64,000 nt of DNA, taken from assembly GCA_018969715.1 (NCBI GenBank), contig JAGWXT010000008.1:1-64000 (forward strand). Reading direction: 5' to 3'. Within the stretch, counting starts at the first letter, position 1. Each line of letters starts with the position of its first letter. A program made the position numbers and the translations under genes. Below, in pieces: positions 37,730 to 47,465 of the stretch. The notes under the pieces were generated by a model. The model made no database searches and was not told where the DNA came from. It saw only the letters and a list, made by a program, of their open reading frames with translations. The stretch comes from Actinomycetales bacterium (lineage in GTDB: Bacteria > Actinomycetota > Actinomycetes > S36-B12 > UBA5976).

Positions 37730-38775
37730 CGCGAGCGACCCCGGTCGGCGTTGCCGTTGTCGGCGGTGGCCGTTGGGGGCCGAACCTCATGCGCAACATT
37801 GCGCAGATCCCGCAGGCCCGTCTGCTCATGATCGCCGAACCCGATCCAAGGGCAGCCGATGCCTGTGCTCGCCGGTTCCCGCATGCCCGCGTCGTGCCAT
37901 CGCTGGCCGACGTGCTGTCCAATGACGCCATCGAGGCGGTCGTCCTCGCGACGCCCACGATCACCCACGCGCCGCTGCTTCGGGAATGCCTGATCGCTAA
38001 CCGGCATGTCCTCGTGGAGAAGCCGCTTGCCGACAGCCTGCCCGCAGCACGCGAGGTCGCCGCCCTCGCCGCCGAGCGCAGGCTGGTGGCGATGGTCGGT
38101 CACACCTTCCTGTACAACGCGAGCATCCGCTTCGTCGCCGAGTACCTGACCGCCGGTGGGGTGGGGGACATCCAGTACCTGACGCTGACCCGAACCAACC
38201 TCGGTCCTATCCGCGTTGATGTCAATGCGGCATGGGACCTCTGCTCTCACGACATCGCGATTGCATCCTTCCTGCTCGGTGCGAGGGCGCATGCAGTGTC
38301 GGCGATCGGCGCCTCCTGGCTCAACCCCTCCGTCGAGGATGTGTGCTTCGCCAGCCTGCAGTTTCCCGACGGGATCCTCGCCCATGTGCACGGCTCCTGG
38401 TTGAGCCCCAAGAAGGTTCGCGAGACGGTCGTCGTGGGAAGCAAGGGAATGGTGATCGTTGACGACCTCGATCCGGTGCAGCCTGTGAGCATCTTCGACA
38501 GCACGGTTGCCGACCGCGAGGCCAGTCCAGCCTGGCTTGCCAGTCAGGGACAGGTTCGCATCCGCGTCAATCCTGGATCCGCGCTCTCCCCGGTTCTCGA
38601 TCTGGTGGAGCCGCTGGCCGTCCAGTGCCAGCACTTCATCGATGCCATCGTCAAAGGAACGCCCGTGGCAACCGACTTCAGCTTCGGGCTGTCGGTGGTC
38701 GCCGCACTCGACGGAATCGACCGTTCCATGCGGGCGGGGGGAGCGACCATGACCGTGGACAGTGAGGCGCATTGA
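37726..38775 (+). CDS. Gfo/Idh/MocA family oxidoreductase
   Basis: VGVAVVGGGRWGPNLMRNI; HVLVEKPLADSLPAAREV; AWDLCSHDIAI. Confidence 0.9.
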   Translation: MTRATPVGVAVVGGGRWGPNLMRNIAQIPQARLLMIAEPDPRAADACARRFPHARVVPSLADVLSNDAIEAVVLATPTITHAPLLRECLIANRHVLVEKPLADSLPAAREVAALAAERRLVAMVGHTFLYNASIRFVAEYLTAGGVGDIQYLTLTRTNLGPIRVDVNAAWDLCSHDIAIASFLLGARAHAVSAIGASWLNPSVEDVCFASLQFPDGILAHVHGSWLSPKKVRETVVVGSKGMVIVDDLDPVQPVSIFDSTVADREASPAWLASQGQVRIRVNPGSALSPVLDLVEPLAVQCQHFIDAIVKGTPVATDFSFGLSVVAALDGIDRSMRAGGATMTVDSEAH

Positions 38776-39896
38776 CCCAGCCCACCTCGCCCCCGCCCAT
38801 CCCGCTGGTCGACCTGCACTGGCAGTACGCGCAGGTCGCCGAGGCGGTGGCTGCCCGGTGGCAGCGCATCCTGAGCACGTGCGACTTCATCCTGGGTCAG
38901 GAGGTCGCCCAGTTCGAGGAGGCCTTCAGTGCCTTCACCGGTGTGCCCCACTGCGTGGCCGTTGCCAATGGCACCGATGCGCTGGAACTGCTGCTGCGAG
39001 CCCATCAGGTGGGAAGCAGCGACGAGGTCATCGTCCCCGCGAACTCCTTCATCGCCACCGCTCTCGCCGTGGAACGAACCGGTGCCACACTGCGGCTCGT
39101 TGACTGCACTGCTGACCAGCTGATCGATCCGGCCGCGGTGCGCGCTGCGATCGGCCCTCGGACGGTGGCCATCATCCCGGTCCATCTCTACGGCCAGCAC
39201 GCGGACATGGCGGCGCTGCGGGCACTGGCCGACCCCGCCGGACTGCTCCTGATCGAGGATGCAGCACAGGCACAGGGGGCACGCCAGGCGGGTCGCCACG
39301 CCGGTGCCGACGGCGGTGGCGCGGCGACCAGCTTCTACCCGGGCAAGAACCTCGGCGCCCTCGGCGATGCCGGTGCCGTGCTCACCGCGGATGCCGAGGT
39401 GGCGGAACGGATTCGGGGGCTGCGCAACTACGGCAGCGTCGAGAAGTACGTCCACCGGTCGCGGGGGTTCAACAGCCGCCTTGACACCATCCAAGCGGCG
39501 GTCCTGCTTGCGAAGCTCGAGCGGCTCACCGCCTGGAACAGCCGTCGCCATGCGCTGGCACACCGGTACCAGGCCGCTCTGGCCGACACCCCAGGGCTTA
39601 CCCTGCCCCGAACCCTCCCTGGAAATGACCACGTCTGGCACCTGTACGTCGTTCACGTCGAGCAGCGTGATCGAGTCCTGGATCGACTGCGGGCGGCTGG
39701 CGTGGGTGCCGGTATTCACTACCCCATTCCCATTCACCGTCAGGGGGCCTTCGATCACCTCGGGCTGCCCGATGGATCCTTCCCGAATGCGGAGTGGTCG
39801 GCCCAGCGATGCCTGTCGCTTCCGATCTATCCCGGCATGACCGAGGAGCAGCAGGATCGGGTGGTGGCAGCACTGGTCGCGGCACTCGTCACGTGA
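38772..39896 (+). CDS. DegT/DnrJ/EryC1/StrS family PLP aminotransferase
   Basis: IPLVDLHWQYAQV; VANGTDALELLLRA; LLIEDAAQAQGAR; SFYPGKNLGALGDAGAV. Confidence 0.93.
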   Translation: MTQPTSPPPIPLVDLHWQYAQVAEAVAARWQRILSTCDFILGQEVAQFEEAFSAFTGVPHCVAVANGTDALELLLRAHQVGSSDEVIVPANSFIATALAVERTGATLRLVDCTADQLIDPAAVRAAIGPRTVAIIPVHLYGQHADMAALRALADPAGLLLIEDAAQAQGARQAGRHAGADGGGAATSFYPGKNLGALGDAGAVLTADAEVAERIRGLRNYGSVEKYVHRSRGFNSRLDTIQAAVLLAKLERLTAWNSRRHALAHRYQAALADTPGLTLPRTLPGNDHVWHLYVVHVEQRDRVLDRLRAAGVGAGIHYPIPIHRQGAFDHLGLPDGSFPNAEWSAQRCLSLPIYPGMTEEQQDRVVAALVAALVT

Positions 39897-39905
39897 ACTA
39901 CCGGG

Positions 39906-39978
39906 CTCCCCCGACTGGACTTGAACCAGTAACCTGCCGATTAACAGTCGGACGCTCTGCCAATTGAGCTACGGGGGA
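39906..39978 (-). tRNA. tRNA-Asn (anticodon GTT)
   Basis: TCCCCCG acceptor; CCGA-CTGTTAA-TCGG anticodon arm; GGTTCAAGTCC T-arm. Confidence 0.93.
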
Positions 39979-40032
39979 TGGCGCTCTGAGGATACCGGCC
40001 GGCCCACCCAGCGCCCGCCACCTCACCCACCA

Positions 40033-40073
40033 CCGGCCGGCTCACCCCCCGGCCGGCTCACCCCCCGGCCGCC
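40033..40073. repeat. 16-bp tandem repeat x2.5 at the dnaG 3' end
   Basis: CCGGCCGGCTCACCCC x2 then CCGGCCGCC. Confidence 0.8.
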
Positions 40074-41926
40074 TGCTGCCGCAGCCCGCGACGCGCTGCC
40101 TCACAGGCGAGCAGCTCGGCGAAGAGTTCCGGTGGGGCATCCTGCTGACGTTCCAGCCGCCCGCGCAGATCGCTGATCCGGTGATCGAGGTGCCGTTCCC
40201 CGAGCCGGGCGAAGACGGTGGTGACGTACCCGGCAGTGGCCTCGGCAAGCAGCGGCTCGACGGTGAGGGCGAGCACAACCTGACGCACCGCGTCATCGGG
40301 CGCCCGAGCGAGGACGGACTCCCGCCAGCCCCGCTCATCGTCCCCCGGCGGTTCCCCCGTGCCCAGCAGTTGCGCCACGGCCCGGGCCGAGCTGACGGCG
40401 AACGCCTCGATGTCGACCTGGTGCAGCGGCGACCATGCCAGCCGCGGATGCTGGAGGGCCAGGCGGAGGGCCTCCCGCTCAATGAGCCGACCTGCGCGAT
40501 CGGCTGCCGAAACCGACGTCTGTGCCTGCGAAGGGGTGGCAGCCCGTCGCGCGGCCGGTACCGGCTCGCCCCCAGCGACAGCGCCACGGGTCTGCTCCGG
40601 TCGGCGGGCCTGGTCGGCAATCTCGGCGCGAACCGCTGACTCGGGCACACCCAGCCAACCGGCCAGCAGCCGCGCGTACTCCGGCTGGAGGGCCCGATCC
40701 CGGATGCCGGCGACATGGGGTGCGGTGGCGCGCAGGGCCGCGACGCGTCCCTCGGCGGTGTCCAGGTCGTATTGCGCCAGAGCGGATCGGATGATGAACT
40801 CCACCAGCGGCACTCGGCCGGCCAGGAGGGCGCGCACCGCCCCATCACCCCGTGCGAGCCGCAGATCGCATGGATCCATGCCATCGGGCTGAAGGGCGAT
40901 GAAGGTGCTGGCGGCGAACTGCTGGTCCTGTTCGAAGGCCCGGACCGCCGCCCGCCGTCCGGCCTCGTCGCCATCGAAGGTGAAGATCACCTCTCCGCTC
41001 AGCCGATCCGCATCGGTGAGCAGGCGGCGCACGATTCGCGCATGCTCGGCACCGAAGGCCGTACCGCAAGTCGCCACCGCCGTCGGCACGCCCGCGAGGT
41101 GGCAGGCCATGACATCGGTGTACCCCTCGACAATGACGATCTGCCGTTGCCGAGCGATGGCCACCCGGGCCCGGTCCAGGCCGTAGAGCACGCGACTCTT
41201 CTGGTAGAGCGGGGTCTCCGGGCTGTTGAGGTACTTCGGTCCGGTGTCATCGTCGGCGAGCCGGCGGGCACCGAAGCCGATGGCCTGGCCATCGGCCTGC
41301 CGGATGGGCCAGATGAGCCGGCCCCGGAAGCGGTCGTACAGGCCTCGGGTCCCGGTGATGGCCAGTCCCGCACCGAGGATGTCGGCCTCGCTGACGCCAT
41401 GGCCCCGCAGGTGCGACAGCAGGCTGTCCCAGCCGGATGGCGCGAAGCCCAGTCCGAATTGCTCCCACGACTCCGGACCGAATCCGCGAGCGGTGAGGAA
41501 CTGCCGCGCCGGAGCGGCGGCAGCGGAGGTCAGCGCCTCGCTGAAGAATGCCGCTGACAGGCTGACGGCGCGCATGAGCCGCGTCCGCTGTCCCTGATCG
41601 GCCCCGCCGACGGCGCCGCCGCGCTCATAGCGGACGGTGATCCCGGCCCGCTGGGCCAGTCGCTCCACGGCCTCCGCGAAGGTGGAACTGTCGATGCGGC
41701 GCTGGAAGTCGAAGACATCGCCGCCCTCCCCACAGCCGAAGCAGTACCACAGCCCCTTGGTCGGGGTGACGGTGAAGGAGGGGCTGCGCTCATCATGGAA
41801 TGGGCACAGGCCGGTGAGGCTGTCCGGGCCCGCTCGACGCAAGGTGACGTGATCGCCCACGATCTGCTCGATGCGGGATCCCTCCCGGACCGCGGTGACA
41901 TCCTCCGCGCTGATCCGTCCGGCCAC
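40058..41926 (-). CDS. dnaG: DNA primase
   Basis: CPFHDERSPSFTVTPTKGLWYCFGCGEGGDVFDF zinc-binding domain; VIVEGYTDVMA Toprim. Confidence 0.95.
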   Translation of the reverse strand: MAGRISAEDVTAVREGSRIEQIVGDHVTLRRAGPDSLTGLCPFHDERSPSFTVTPTKGLWYCFGCGEGGDVFDFQRRIDSSTFAEAVERLAQRAGITVRYERGGAVGGADQGQRTRLMRAVSLSAAFFSEALTSAAAAPARQFLTARGFGPESWEQFGLGFAPSGWDSLLSHLRGHGVSEADILGAGLAITGTRGLYDRFRGRLIWPIRQADGQAIGFGARRLADDDTGPKYLNSPETPLYQKSRVLYGLDRARVAIARQRQIVIVEGYTDVMACHLAGVPTAVATCGTAFGAEHARIVRRLLTDADRLSGEVIFTFDGDEAGRRAAVRAFEQDQQFAASTFIALQPDGMDPCDLRLARGDGAVRALLAGRVPLVEFIIRSALAQYDLDTAEGRVAALRATAPHVAGIRDRALQPEYARLLAGWLGVPESAVRAEIADQARRPEQTRGAVAGGEPVPAARRAATPSQAQTSVSAADRAGRLIEREALRLALQHPRLAWSPLHQVDIEAFAVSSARAVAQLLGTGEPPGDDERGWRESVLARAPDDAVRQVVLALTVEPLLAEATAGYVTTVFARLGERHLDHRISDLRGRLERQQDAPPELFAELLACEAARRGLRQQAAGG

Positions 41927-41983
41927 CCCGTCGAGCCTAGGCCCCGGGGCTGACCGCTCAGCCTGGGCGTCACCGAGCCGGGC

Positions 41984-43225
41984 TCAGGCCAGGCCGAGCG
42001 CAGCCGCCCGCTGCCAGGCAGAGGTGTCGGTGAGCTCCGCAACCTCATCGATGGCGATCCGCAGCAACTGCTCGGCACTGGCGCCGGCGCAGCGCTCCCG
42101 ATGGTGGGTGGACAAGTGCTCAGGCTGATCCCGGTAGTGCCCAACCAGGGCGATCAGGAGGTCCCGCTGCTCTCGATGACCCGCCGCCGCCCCCTCACGG
42201 TGCATCACGAAGACGTGGACGAGCGACTTGAGCACTGCGATCCGGCGTTGCACCTGGACGGGCACGATGACGTTCCCGCCGTAGCGCAGCAGGGGCAGGT
42301 CTCCGCCGGCGCGGGTGGCAGCGGCGACTGCGGTGGTGAACTCGCCGATGAGCTCGCTGGTGAGCGCCTTGAGCCCGACCAGTGCCGGCAGGGACCCATC
42401 GAAAGCAGCCGGCCACCGGGGCCCCGTCGTGATCTGCTCCAGCTCGGCCGCGAGGTCGGCCGCTTCACTGTCCGCCAGGTAGTGGGCCCGCGCGACGTCG
42501 ATGACCTGTTGGCGCTCCGGATCGGCGCGCACTGCGCGGCAGTCGAGGAAGCCAGCGTGGATCGCATCCTCCACATCGTGGACGGAGTAGGCGATGTCGT
42601 CGGCGATGTCCATGAGCTGCGCCTCGATGCACAGCCGTCGCCCAGGCGCTGGCTGGCGGCACCAGTCGAATACCGGCCGGTCCTCGTCGTAGACACCCCA
42701 CTTGCTGCGACCCGGCGCACGCGGCCACGGGTACTTCGTCACCGCATCGAGGCTGGCTCGGGTGAGGTTGAGGCCACCTGAGACGAGGGCGCCGTCGACG
42801 GTGGTGACGATCTTCGCCTCCAACCGCGTGAGCAGCCGCAGGGTCTGGGCATTGGCCTCGAAGCCCCCGATCGTCGACGCGGCCTCGGCGAGGGCGACCT
42901 CTCCGTTGTGCCCGAAGGGTGGGTGGCCGATGTCGTGGGCCAGGCATGCGGTCTCGACGAGGTCGGGGTCGGCACCGATGCGCCCGGCGAGCTCGCGGCC
43001 TATCTGCGCCACCTCAAGGGTGTGGGTCAGGCGCGTGCGGGGGAAGTCCCCCCAGCCGGCATGGACGACCTGGGTCTTGGCGGCGAGCCGGCGCAGGCCG
43101 GCCGAATGCAGGACTCGGGCTCGATCTCGGATGAAGGGCGGACGCGGTCGTTGCCCGGGTTCGGGCAGCGGCCGCGCGATGTCCTCCGCGCGGTACCCGG
43201 CAGGCCCACCGCTCTGCGCACTCAC
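41984..43225 (-). CDS. dgt: deoxyguanosinetriphosphate triphosphohydrolase-like protein
   Basis: RTRLTHTLEVAQIGREL; CLAHDIGHPPFGHNGE HD motif; DIADDIAYSVHDVEDA. Confidence 0.92.
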   Translation of the reverse strand: MSAQSGGPAGYRAEDIARPLPEPGQRPRPPFIRDRARVLHSAGLRRLAAKTQVVHAGWGDFPRTRLTHTLEVAQIGRELAGRIGADPDLVETACLAHDIGHPPFGHNGEVALAEAASTIGGFEANAQTLRLLTRLEAKIVTTVDGALVSGGLNLTRASLDAVTKYPWPRAPGRSKWGVYDEDRPVFDWCRQPAPGRRLCIEAQLMDIADDIAYSVHDVEDAIHAGFLDCRAVRADPERQQVIDVARAHYLADSEAADLAAELEQITTGPRWPAAFDGSLPALVGLKALTSELIGEFTTAVAAATRAGGDLPLLRYGGNVIVPVQVQRRIAVLKSLVHVFVMHREGAAAGHREQRDLLIALVGHYRDQPEHLSTHHRERCAGASAEQLLRIAIDEVAELTDTSAWQRAAALGLA

Positions 43226-43854
43226 CTGCTCAGCCCACCCGGCTCCGCAGCGGGGCGAGGGGAGCCCGCCCGGCCGACCAGGTACTCCATGACCGCAAGC
43301 GTCTCCCGCCCGAGGAAGTAGGCACCCGGCAGGCTGCCCGAGACATCGCGACTCGGTGAGCTGCGGACGGCCAGGCCTGCGGCCTGCGCGAGCAGCCGGC
43401 TGCGGAACTGGTGCAGTGGATCGGTGACGATCGTCACGGTCTGCCAGCCATGGCGCTCGGCGGCCACCGCAAAGGCTCGCATGCTCGTCGCAGTGTCCCG
43501 GCCACGCGGGATGCGGATGACCGCCGAGGCGGGAATGCCGTGATCGACGAGCCAGCCGGCTGCCGCTGCGGCCTCGGTGAACCGGTCCGCTGGCTGGCGA
43601 CCCCCAACGGTGGCCACCTGCGGGGCGACACCGGCCCGGTGCAACTGGGCGGCATGGCGGGCCCGGGCGGTGAGCACCGGCCCGGGCCGGCCGTCGTACT
43701 GGGCGGCGCCGAGCACGAGGATCACGTCACTGGGTTGCCGATCGTCGATCCGGGTGTCCATGAGGATGCGCAGGGCGATCACCGCGGGGATCGCGAGGCT
43801 GGCCAGCAGCACGATGATGACGAGGACCGCCACCGCCCGGCGTGAGCGACGCAC
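43222..43854 (-). CDS. YdcF/SanA family (DUF218) membrane-anchored protein
   Basis: N-terminal TM; DVILVLGAAQYDGRPGPVLTARARHAAQLH; ESLR-like SMRAFAVAAERHGWQTVTIVTDPLHQFRS. Confidence 0.85.
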   Translation of the reverse strand: MRRSRRAVAVLVIIVLLASLAIPAVIALRILMDTRIDDRQPSDVILVLGAAQYDGRPGPVLTARARHAAQLHRAGVAPQVATVGGRQPADRFTEAAAAAGWLVDHGIPASAVIRIPRGRDTATSMRAFAVAAERHGWQTVTIVTDPLHQFRSRLLAQAAGLAVRSSPSRDVSGSLPGAYFLGRETLAVMEYLVGRAGSPRPAAEPGGLSR

Positions 43855-43969
43855 CCCCTGATTGTCGCTCACCCCGGATGCCGCAATCGGCGGCGGAGCC
43901 GGCGCACGGGGGCACGCTGACACTGGAAGACTGAGGCGGGCAGGACGTGACCGGACAAGGGGGGCGAGG

Positions 43970-44776
43970 GTGGCCCAGCGGATCCTGGTGTTCTCCGCCA
44001 CCTACAACGAGGCGGCGACCATCAGCACGCTGATCGCGCAGGTCCGCTCCGTCCTGCCCATGGCCGACCACCTGATCATCGATGACTCCTCCCCCGATGG
44101 CACCGGGGTGATCGTGGCCGAGTGTGCACACAGCGATCCGCGAGTGCGGTTGGTGAGCCGGCCGGTGAAATCCGGTCTCAGCAGCGCCCACGCGGCCGCC
44201 CAGCGGTTCGCCCAGCGCGATGGCTACGACTGGCTGGTGACGATGGATGCCGACCTGTCCCACGATCCCGCGGAGATTCCGCTGCTGCTGGCTCCCCTTG
44301 CCACCGGCGCCGACTTCGTCATCGGAACCCGCTCCCGGGGCGGGACCCTGCACCTGCGCGGCATCCGGCGCCTGCTCAGCCGGACGGCGAACGCCTGTGC
44401 CCGGCTGCTGCTGCCCACCGGACTATCGGAGTACACCAATGGGTTCCGGGCCTTCTCCTCCCACAGCATCGCCGTCCTGCACGATCGGCACCTCAGCGAG
44501 GCCGGCTATGCCTACGCCCTTGAGCAGATCGAGGTACTGCACCGGGCTGGGCTGCAACTCGCGGAGGTCCCGACGGTCTTCCGGGATCGCGCCGGTGGGC
44601 AGTCGAAGATCCCGCGCAGCCAGGTGCTCATCACGATGTGGGTGCTGACCCGCCTTGCTGTCGGCCGGTGGGCACAGCGCGGTCAGCGCGACTCGCTGAC
44701 CGCGACCCCCCGCAGGGCAACCCGCCCGGCCTCCAGTCGCGCCACCGGCACCCGGAAGGGGGAGCAGGAGACGTAG
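43970..44776 (+). CDS. polyprenol monophosphomannose synthase-like GT2
   Basis: ILVFSATYNEAATISTLI; LIIDDSSPDGTG; VTMDADLSHDPAEIP; GGQSKI. Confidence 0.9.
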   Translation: MAQRILVFSATYNEAATISTLIAQVRSVLPMADHLIIDDSSPDGTGVIVAECAHSDPRVRLVSRPVKSGLSSAHAAAQRFAQRDGYDWLVTMDADLSHDPAEIPLLLAPLATGADFVIGTRSRGGTLHLRGIRRLLSRTANACARLLLPTGLSEYTNGFRAFSSHSIAVLHDRHLSEAGYAYALEQIEVLHRAGLQLAEVPTVFRDRAGGQSKIPRSQVLITMWVLTRLAVGRWAQRGQRDSLTATPRRATRPASSRATGTRKGEQET

Positions 44777-47388
44777 TCCAGCCCCACGGCGTCGAAGAAG
44801 GCGATCGACGCCGGGTCCCCGCCATGCTCCCCGCAGACCCCCAGTCCGATATCGGCCCGGGTTGACCGGCCGCGCTCACAGGCGATTCGCACCAGTTCAC
44901 CGACCCCGTGGACGTCCAGGGTCTCGAACGGCGAGGTGCCGAGGATGCCGCGCTCGAGGTAGTCCCCGACGAATTCCGCCTCCACATCGTCCCGGCTGAA
45001 TCCCCAGGTCGTCTGCGTCAGGTCGTTGGTGCCGAAGGAGAAGAAGTCCGCGGCCCGGGCGATGCGCTGGGCGGTGAGCGCCGCCCGTGGCAGCTCGATC
45101 ATGGTGCCGAGGGGAATCTGCAGGCTCATCCCGGTGCGGGCAGCCACGTCCGCGATGATTGCCACGGCCTCGCGTCGAACGGGCTCAAGCTCGGCGACCG
45201 TCGCCACCAGCGGCACCATGATCTCCGGATGCGGCCGCCGACCTTGGCTGAGCAGGGCCGCGGTCGCCTCCGCGATGGCGCGCACCTGCATTCCGAACAG
45301 CCCCGGAACCTGCAGCCCCAGCCGGACGCCTCGCATCCCCATCATGGGGTTGTGCTCGCTGACACGCTCCACGGCGGCCAGCAGCAGCCGATCGGCGTCC
45401 ACCTGCGCTCCGGTGAGTCCGCGCTCCTCGGCGCGAGCCACCCGAACGGCGAGCTCGGTGCGGTCGGGGAGGAACTCGTGGAGGGGGGGATCGATAAGCC
45501 GGATGACAACTGGATAGCCGTCCATCGCCTCGAGCAGTTCGGTGACGTCGCCCACCTGCAGGGGCAGCAGGGCCGCGAGGGCCGCCTCCCGGGTGGCGTC
45601 ATCGGTGGCGAGGATCAGCCGCTCGATCAGTACCCGCCGGGACCCGAGGAACATGTGCTCGGTGCGGGCCAGCCCGATCCCGGCCGCCCCCATCCGGCGG
45701 GCACGGGCGGCATCCTCCGCGGTGTCGGCGTTGGCGCGCACCGCCATGCGCCGCACGGAGTCGGCATGCCGGACGAGGATGTCCACCGCATCGACGATGT
45801 CCCCCGCCTCGCCATCGGCCGGGGTGATCTCACCGTCGAAGTAGCGCACCACCGACGACGGCATGACCGGGACCTCGCCAAGGAACACCTCACCGGTGGT
45901 GCCATCCACGGAGACCATGTCGCCGGCCCGTAGGAGTGCCCCCGAGCGGCTGCGCACCTCCCCGGCCGCTGGGTCGATCTCCAGCTCCTCCGCCCCGCAG
46001 ACCGCGGTGGTTCCCATCCCGCGGGCGACCACGGCCGCATGCGACGTCTTTCCGCCCCGGCTGGTGAGGATGGCGACGCTGGCGACCATCCCCGCGAGGT
46101 CATCCGGGGTGGTCTCCCGTCGCACGAGCACCGGCCGCTCGCCGTTGGCGGCGCGAGCGATCGCCTCAGCGGCGGTGAAGGCGATCACCCCGACCGCCGC
46201 CCCGGGCGAGGCGGGGATCCCGCGCGCCAGCAGGGTGCGCTGCGACCCGGGCTGGAAGGTGGGGAACATCAGCTGGATCAGCTGCTGCCCGGTCACCCGC
46301 TCCAGTGCCTCATCGAGGGTGATCAGTCCCTCACCCACCAGCTGGGTTGCGATCCGGAAGGCCGCCGCCGCCGTCCGCTTGCCCACGCGCGTCTGGAGCA
46401 TCCAGAGGCGGCCGCCCTCGACGGTGAACTCGATATCGCACAGGTCCCGGTAGTGGGACTCCAACGTGCCCATGATGGTCAGCAGCTCGGCGTGCACCGC
46501 CGGGAGCTGCTCCTGCAGATCCGCGAGGGTCTGGGTGTTGCGGATCCCCGCAACGACATCCTCACCTTGGGCATTGGGCAGCCAGTCGCCGTAGACCCCG
46601 GGTGCACCGGTGGCCGGGTCGCGGGTGAAGGCAACGCCGGTGCCGGAGTCCTCACCCCGGTTTCCGAAGACCATGGTGCAGACGTTCACCGCGGTTCCCA
46701 GGTCCTCGGCAATCCGCTCCTGCCGGCGGTAGATCCGGGCACGATCGGTGTTCCATGAGTCGAATACCGCCCGGATCGCCAGGTCGAGCTGGACGTAGGG
46801 ATCCATCGGGAACTCATGTCCGGTCTGGTCGATGACGATCCCTCGGTAGTCATCGACCAGACCGCGCAGGTCGGCGGCGGTGAGGTCGACGTCCACCTGC
46901 GCACCAGCCCGTGCCTTGACGGCATCCAATGCGTGCTCGAACCGCTCCGCCGGAATGCCGAGCACCGTCCGCCCGAACATCTGGATCAGGCGCCGGTAGG
47001 AGTCCCACGCGAACCGTTCACTGCCGGTCTCGGCCGCCAGACCGACCACCGAGGCGTCATTGAGGCCGATGTTCAGGACGGTCTCCATCATCCCGGGCAT
47101 CGAGTACCGCGCCCCGGATCGCACCGACAGCAGCAGCGGACGATCGGCATCCCCAAGCCGTCGGCGCGCGCGGGACTCGGTTGCGGCAAGTGCCGTCCCC
47201 ACCTGGGGCCCCATTCCCGCCGGCTCCCGGCCATCGCGCAGGTAGGCCTGGCAGGCGACGGTGGTGATGGTGAACCCGGGCGGCACCGGCAGGCCCAGCC
47301 GGGTCATCTCAGCGAGGTTTGCGCCCTTGCCGCCGAGCAGGTCGGCCATCGTCCGATCACCCTCGGTGAAGTCGTAGACGTACTTCAT
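44683..47388 (-). CDS. ppdK: pyruvate, phosphate dikinase
   Basis: MKYVYDFTEGDRTMADLLGGKGANLAEM; GGKTSHAAVVARGMGTTAVCGAEEL; FSFGTNDLTQTTWGFSRDD; GVCGEHGGDPAS. Confidence 0.97.
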   Translation of the reverse strand: MKYVYDFTEGDRTMADLLGGKGANLAEMTRLGLPVPPGFTITTVACQAYLRDGREPAGMGPQVGTALAATESRARRRLGDADRPLLLSVRSGARYSMPGMMETVLNIGLNDASVVGLAAETGSERFAWDSYRRLIQMFGRTVLGIPAERFEHALDAVKARAGAQVDVDLTAADLRGLVDDYRGIVIDQTGHEFPMDPYVQLDLAIRAVFDSWNTDRARIYRRQERIAEDLGTAVNVCTMVFGNRGEDSGTGVAFTRDPATGAPGVYGDWLPNAQGEDVVAGIRNTQTLADLQEQLPAVHAELLTIMGTLESHYRDLCDIEFTVEGGRLWMLQTRVGKRTAAAAFRIATQLVGEGLITLDEALERVTGQQLIQLMFPTFQPGSQRTLLARGIPASPGAAVGVIAFTAAEAIARAANGERPVLVRRETTPDDLAGMVASVAILTSRGGKTSHAAVVARGMGTTAVCGAEELEIDPAAGEVRSRSGALLRAGDMVSVDGTTGEVFLGEVPVMPSSVVRYFDGEITPADGEAGDIVDAVDILVRHADSVRRMAVRANADTAEDAARARRMGAAGIGLARTEHMFLGSRRVLIERLILATDDATREAALAALLPLQVGDVTELLEAMDGYPVVIRLIDPPLHEFLPDRTELAVRVARAEERGLTGAQVDADRLLLAAVERVSEHNPMMGMRGVRLGLQVPGLFGMQVRAIAEATAALLSQGRRPHPEIMVPLVATVAELEPVRREAVAIIADVAARTGMSLQIPLGTMIELPRAALTAQRIARAADFFSFGTNDLTQTTWGFSRDDVEAEFVGDYLERGILGTSPFETLDVHGVGELVRIACERGRSTRADIGLGVCGEHGGDPASIAFFDAVGLDYVSCSPFRVPVARLEAGRVALRGVAVSESR

Positions 47389-47465
47389 CGGCCGGCACCC
47401 CCGCATCGGGGGCAGGTGGGACGGGTGGGGACGGGCGCGGGGAGGGTGGGCATCGCGTCATTCTG

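Noticed and set aside
44908-45933. 341-aa ORF antisense to ppdK
   Set aside because: Shadow ORF opposite conserved ppdK; composition reflects the complementary strand.
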